From positions 1 to 37,063 of the forward strand of contig JACQXE010000070.1 in assembly GCA_016208915.1 (NCBI GenBank): DNA of 37,063 bases, written 5' to 3'. The translations under genes were made by a program, and so were the position numbers. Each line of letters opens with the position of its first letter. Position 1 is the first letter of the stretch. This DNA is from Nitrospirota bacterium. Lineage in GTDB: Bacteria; Nitrospirota; Thermodesulfovibrionia; Thermodesulfovibrionales; UBA1546. The notes under the pieces are model-generated. The model made no database searches. It saw only the letters and a program-made list of their open reading frames with translations, and was not told the DNA's origin. Below, in pieces: positions 33,987-37,063 of the stretch.

Positions 33987-34015
33987 GCCAATATCCCCTT
34001 TGATATAAATTTAAC

Positions 34016-34150
34016 TGAGCCTTTTGCAAAAGTACAGATTTGTCATGCTGAGCCTGTCGAACGGGTAACATAAGTGCTTGATTTTCCATCATTCTTCGAC
34101 AAGCTCAGAATGACAGAAGGGCTTTTTCCCAGACTTTTGCAAGAGCCTCA
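34016..34150. repeat. MITE-like element between PilZ and the tetraheme cytochrome
   Basis: Imperfect 18-nt arms (TGAGCCTTTTGCAAAAGT at 34016-34033; right arm 34133-34150) enclose a TGTCATGCTGAGCCTGTCGA...TCGACAAGCTCAGAATGACA pair. The surrounding 239-nt gap (33987-34225) holds no gene that I can see. Confidence 0.75.
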
Positions 34151-34225
34151 ACTATTAAAACAAAAATATACACTATTTGTTAATGCAAACTTTGTGCCAA
34201 AACAGGCATTTTTTTATAATATTGT

Positions 34226-34633
34226 TCATTCAAAAATATTTTTATGGCAACCATAACAGAATGTCTTTCCCTTTGCGCGCCTGAGAAAATATCCCCTGTT
34301 GCCATCTGCATCCTTATAACCGCTGTGATATGTGTGGCAGGTAATGCATGTCACCCTTCCTTTTGCGTCAACAGGCATATCAGGGGGAACCGGCGCTAAA
34401 GGGATCACATTCAAAGGATGAGGAAACCCTTTGGCGCTGCCGTGATAAAGGTTATGGCATCTTATGCATGCCTCTCCGCTTTCTTCATTGAACGTTATGG
34501 CGCTGCCTTCAAAAGGCAGCCTGAAATGACATTCGAGGCATCCTGTCTTGTCTGCTTCATCGTGAACAGCATGAGCAGTATCAAAGGAAACGACGGCTAA
34601 AAAAAAAATCAAAAAGGCTGTTTTTCTCATCAA
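34226..34633 (-). CDS. Periplasmic tetraheme c-type cytochrome
   Basis: The 135-aa protein has a signal peptide (MMRKTAFLIFFLAVVSFDTAHA, cleavage after AHA) and four CXXCH sites: CLECH, CIRCH, CITCH and CYGCH. The start could be either of two adjacent ATGs. It lies 4 nt downstream of a HAMP membrane protein gene and ends its operon. It shares with the heptaheme protein at 35217-36044 the central pattern of CHxxHS plus YFLRR/YLRR and FCxxCHK. It may be the heme sensor or electron carrier of the adjacent HAMP protein (inference). Confidence 0.9.
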   Translation of the reverse strand: MMRKTAFLIFFLAVVSFDTAHAVHDEADKTGCLECHFRLPFEGSAITFNEESGEACIRCHNLYHGSAKGFPHPLNVIPLAPVPPDMPVDAKGRVTCITCHTYHSGYKDADGNRGYFLRRAKGKTFCYGCHKNIFE

Positions 34634-34637
34634 TATA

Positions 34638-35213
34638 TCACCTCTGAAACTTCTCCAATGTCTCTTCCACTGCCCTGACCTGCTCCTTTAATGCCTCTAA
34701 CCTCTCCTTATTTTTATCGCCTGAGAGGTCTTTCAGTTCTCTGGCGTATTCACTCAACTGCTGCGCATTGCCTTTTATCTCTGTGAAGCGCTGATGAAGG
34801 CCTAAAATCATTCCATTCAGTTCGTCTGCAACATCCTTAAACTCATCACCTCTCCTTAATGCTATCTTAAGGCTAAGGTCGCCGCTTCTTATCTTCTGGA
34901 GGTTTGCCCTTATGGCATACAGGGGTCGGGCAATCTTATGGAAAATGCCTCTTACCGTAATCATAACCATTATCACAACAACGGCAATGGCAAAGAGGTT
35001 TGAATAAAACGCCTCTTTTAAGAGAAGTTCTCCTGCGCCTGACGCTGGAATCCTCATCGAGAAAAGTACAGAGTCAATTTTCCTGTATGCAAGGTAATTG
35101 AATAATAATATTGACAGGATGCTCGCTATTGAAGACAACACAAGAAATTTCAGTATGAACCTCGCCTGAAAGTTCTTCTTTACGAAGTATTTTTTTCTTC
35201 TGTACGTTCTCAT
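34638..35213 (-). CDS. HAMP-domain membrane protein without an output domain (1)
   Basis: The 191-aa protein has a basic N-terminus, a transmembrane helix at about 20-43, a short periplasmic stretch of about 28 residues, a second helix at about 70-90, then a HAMP domain (ARPLYAIRANLQKIRSGDLSLKIALRRGDEFKDVADELNGM) and a C-terminal coiled coil. No kinase, cyclase or methyl-accepting domain follows. It is only 3-4 nt from cytochrome genes on both sides. HAMP domains relay signals across membranes, so a separate output partner would be needed. It is a paralogue of 36041-36616. Confidence 0.88.
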   Translation of the reverse strand: MRTYRRKKYFVKKNFQARFILKFLVLSSIASILSILLFNYLAYRKIDSVLFSMRIPASGAGELLLKEAFYSNLFAIAVVVIMVMITVRGIFHKIARPLYAIRANLQKIRSGDLSLKIALRRGDEFKDVADELNGMILGLHQRFTEIKGNAQQLSEYARELKDLSGDKNKERLEALKEQVRAVEETLEKFQR

Positions 35214-35216
35214 CAG

Positions 35217-36044
35217 CTACCTCTTATCTATCATATGGCATGCAAGGCAAAGCCTGCTCTGCTCGTCGCTCATGACGAGTTTGCCCTTGAGAGAGGAATA
35301 TGGATCATGGCATGAGCCACAGCCTATTTTCCCATTGAAAAATCTTATCCGTCTGTCAACCATCCCCATGGGCTTGAGGTCGGTCTTGCGTCCCCTCGTA
35401 ACCCTCGCTGACTCGTAGTCAATGCCGATGGGATGACTTCCCATGTCATGCTGTATGAAATCTTTCCCGTGCGTCCATGTGCCGGCCTTTATGGTTGCTG
35501 ATTGTGAAAAAGAGCCGTCATGGCATGAGATGCAGTTCTTTGATGTGGAATCTATCTCCTGAGACGGAGATGTTACTATGTATTTCGACCTGAAATGCGC
35601 CTCTCCGAGCGTGCCTTTGTGCCCTTTCATCATCCCCTTATGGCAGACATCACAGAATTTCCGGCCTGTCTCATAGCGTCTCAGATAGCGGGATGGCGCC
35701 CCGTATGGAGTGAGATATGGGGAGTGTATGTCATGACAGGTACTGCAGGTGACATGCCCATAGTTCGAAAGCGGCATATCCGCCGGTATCCTGACGTTTT
35801 GCGGACTGACATCTACTGGATGCATATACCCCTCCTCAAATACATCCTCATGGCATTCCCTGCACGATAATGATACCGGAGCAGCCATCTGTCCCTTCAC
35901 AACCCTGCCCTGCAGATCCATCGCATGGCAGGAAGGACATTTGGACTGCGGGAATTTATGAGGTTCTTTTTCCATGCTGTAAACCGCTGCAAGCGCTATG
36001 CCTGAAAGCAGCAATATGGCAAGAGGAACTGATTTTCGCCTCAT
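35217..36044 (-). CDS. Heptaheme c-type cytochrome, probably membrane-anchored or periplasmic
   Basis: The 275-aa protein has an N-terminal hydrophobic segment (LAILLLSGIALAAVYSM, no clear cleavage site, so perhaps an anchor) and seven CXXCH sites: CPSCH, CRECH, CSTCH, CDVCH, CISCH, CGSCH and CLACH. Some have doubled-CXXCH context (CHDIH, CHDPY). It overlaps the upstream HAMP gene by four bases (ATGA) and precedes the second HAMP gene by 3 nt, so it is tightly coupled to both. A role as redox input of the HAMP proteins, or as quinol-to-periplasm carrier, is inference. Confidence 0.9.
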   Translation of the reverse strand: MRRKSVPLAILLLSGIALAAVYSMEKEPHKFPQSKCPSCHAMDLQGRVVKGQMAAPVSLSCRECHEDVFEEGYMHPVDVSPQNVRIPADMPLSNYGHVTCSTCHDIHSPYLTPYGAPSRYLRRYETGRKFCDVCHKGMMKGHKGTLGEAHFRSKYIVTSPSQEIDSTSKNCISCHDGSFSQSATIKAGTWTHGKDFIQHDMGSHPIGIDYESARVTRGRKTDLKPMGMVDRRIRFFNGKIGCGSCHDPYSSLKGKLVMSDEQSRLCLACHMIDKR

Positions 36045-36616
36045 AATTTAATGCTGTATAATATTTTCTGAATCTCATCTGCCTTCTCTGAAACATTTTT
36101 TAACGTATTCTGCGCATTGGCCTGAGAAGAGGCATGCGCTGCGGAAACAGCGTCTCTCATCTCTCTTGTCTTTGCCTCAAGGCGCCCTAAAATCTCTTTA
36201 TACCTTGCTGTTATGCCATTGAGATCATCTGCCATCGGATGAACTGCATCGTGGCGCCTTAAGCGCACAGCGCCGGAGAGGTCTCCTGACGCAATCTTCC
36301 TTGCAAAGATTCCAAATTTGTAAAGGGGGCCTGCAACCCTGTGGGAGTACAAAAGCGATATGATTATGATCCCGGCTATCTGGACAAGCGCTGTCGTCAG
36401 ATATATAATGGCTGATTTATAAAGGAGTTCTTCTCTCAGTCTTGCAATTGCGTTATAGCTTTCGGCGTACGATGAGCCGATTTCCTTCTGTAGAAAAGCA
36501 TAGAGGAAAAATGCCGTTAGGACTGCGCCAAAAATAATTATCACTATACATTTGAAAGCAAGCCTGTATGAATAAGCCGTTGTAACAGCATCAAACATTT
36601 CTGCCTGTTTGTTCAT
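36041..36616 (-). CDS. HAMP-domain membrane protein without an output domain (2)
   Basis: The 191-aa protein, the same length as its paralogue at 34638-35213, has transmembrane helices at about 20-43 and 67-90 with a short periplasmic loop. It then has a HAMP domain (RVAGPLYKFGIFARKIASGDLSGAVRLRRHDAVHPMADDLNGI) and a C-terminal coiled coil. No catalytic output domain is seen. GGAG lies 3 nt before the ATG. It is preceded by a PilZ gene (11-nt gap) and followed by the heptaheme cytochrome with a 4-nt overlap. Confidence 0.88.
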   Translation of the reverse strand: MNKQAEMFDAVTTAYSYRLAFKCIVIIIFGAVLTAFFLYAFLQKEIGSSYAESYNAIARLREELLYKSAIIYLTTALVQIAGIIIISLLYSHRVAGPLYKFGIFARKIASGDLSGAVRLRRHDAVHPMADDLNGITARYKEILGRLEAKTREMRDAVSAAHASSQANAQNTLKNVSEKADEIQKILYSIKL

Positions 36617-36627
36617 GCGCTCCGGTT

Positions 36628-36918
36628 CTATATAAATCTTACCCCTGCTCTATATGCATCGCCTGCATTCAGAGTCCACATAACGACCCCTAATTTGTTA
36701 GGATTGCTCTTGCTGAACTTAACAAGATTTCCAATCTGCAGCGGAGTGTCTGTCGTAAGCCCTATCCCTGTCTTGCTGATATCAACCATAGAGCCTGTTA
36801 TCTTTGGTCCGTCAAGAAACTCCTTATGCCCAACAACCACGCCTAAGATCGAAAACTCAACATGCTCTTTTAAAGGATCTCTTTTCTGCGTCCTCTTGTC
36901 ATCACTTGTATTCTTCAT
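36628..36918 (-). CDS. PilZ domain protein (probable c-di-GMP receptor)
   Basis: The 96-aa protein has both c-di-GMP signatures: a basic DDKRTQKRD segment at the N-terminus (RxxxR-like) and DISKTG (D/NxSxxG, about residues 47-52). The remainder forms the PilZ beta-barrel. The ribosome-binding site GGAGGGAGG lies 2-3 nt before the ATG. It is the first gene of the PilZ/HAMP/heptaheme/HAMP/tetraheme operon and so suggests c-di-GMP input to that module. It ends in FI without the extra tail of its paralogue at 33663-33986. Confidence 0.85.
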   Translation of the reverse strand: MKNTSDDKRTQKRDPLKEHVEFSILGVVVGHKEFLDGPKITGSMVDISKTGIGLTTDTPLQIGNLVKFSKSNPNKLGVVMWTLNAGDAYRAGVRFI

Positions 36919-36960
36919 TACCTCCCTCCTACTAAGAATTTGTGTTATAAGATTTATATA

Positions 36961-36977
36961 AACGGGTTTTACCCGTT
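36961..36977. promoter_or_regulatory. 17-nt palindrome upstream of the PilZ operon
   Basis: AACGGGTTTTACCCGTT has 7-bp arms and a 3-nt centre, 43 nt upstream of the PilZ start. It could be an operator or a terminator of something upstream; the flanking AT-rich TATATAAA offers no T-run on either strand. Confidence 0.45.
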
Positions 36978-36988
36978 AAAGTTGGACA

Positions 36989-37047
36989 GGCAGGAGAACT
37001 CCATTTCACCTGGGTCATGGAACCCTTAAAGGAGTCTGTTCCCTGCC
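36989..37047. other. Structured intergenic segment at the window edge
   Basis: GGCAGG-AGAA-CTCC (36989-37002) can pair with GGAG-TCTGTT-CCCTGCC (37031-37047), enclosing a GGGT/ACCC hairpin (37012-37025). The result is a branched or bulged stem of about 59 nt. It could be a leader structure or small RNA; I could not match it to a known family. Confidence 0.4.
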
Positions 37048-37063
37048 TCCCAAAGCCATAATA

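Noticed and set aside
34638-36616. HAMP proteins as chemoreceptors or histidine kinases
   Set aside because: Both end in a short coiled coil; no methyl-accepting hairpin tip, H-box or ATPase motif is present.
36989-37047. Signal recognition particle RNA or 6S RNA
   Set aside because: The SRP GGAAGGAAGCAG-type loop and 6S features are absent.

Overview
The window (about 37 kb, fairly low GC) looks like a chromosomal segment of a Gram-negative, anaerobic, cytochrome-rich bacterium. The order aroQ-pepQ-efp-accB-accC followed by rpmE-DUF1385-prfA-prmC is of a kind I associate with Nitrospirota and Geobacter-like Desulfobacterota. The very high c-type cytochrome content and the many short palindromic intergenic repeats make Nitrospirota (Thermodesulfovibrionia-like) my first guess, but the sequence alone does not settle it.

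Region 1 (1-8466, minus strand) is housekeeping: dehydroquinase, an M24 peptidase, EF-P, the two acetyl-CoA carboxylase subunits AccB and AccC, a PilZ protein, L31, a DUF1385 membrane protein, RF1 and its methyltransferase PrmC. Several gaps, and even gene ends, are occupied by inverted-repeat-bounded, MITE-like elements.

Region 2 (8646-10097, plus) is a lone NtrC-type sigma-54 response regulator. At least four good -24/-12 promoter matches lie further on, all in front of cytochrome genes, so it is the natural candidate activator of the locus.

Region 3 (10221-20962, minus) holds secreted-cytochrome and biogenesis genes: a 12-heme cytochrome, an NHL beta-propeller lipoprotein and two tandem SurA/parvulin-type isomerases; then an NHL lipoprotein, a pentaheme lipoprotein and a large outer-membrane beta-barrel; then a separately transcribed tetraheme cytochrome.

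Region 4 (21512-33659, plus) has a SurA-like lipoprotein lacking the isomerase domain, two large paralogous octaheme cytochromes with C-terminal PKD domains, and four hexaheme (two c7-like triheme units) cytochromes in the order A-B-B'-A'. The main discovery is that BOTH octaheme cytochromes are interrupted at the same place by an in-frame UGA, inside a conserved GRY-UGA-PPSNRQLA context. In both, a conserved hairpin starts 11 nt after the UGA and resembles a bacterial SECIS element. Only read-through joins the signal peptide to the heme domain, so I interpret both as selenocysteine-containing multiheme cytochromes.

Region 5 (33663-36918, minus) is a PilZ gene and then an operon PilZ / HAMP membrane protein / heptaheme cytochrome / HAMP membrane protein / tetraheme cytochrome. 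This resembles a split heme-based sensor or membrane redox module.

Together the window encodes 70 canonical CXXCH sites plus one CX3CH and one CX4CH in ten cytochromes. The likely overall role is electron transfer across and beyond the outer membrane (metal, oxyanion or partner-cell reduction). The NHL, SurA-like and barrel proteins would serve biogenesis or conduit functions. This role is inference from gene content.
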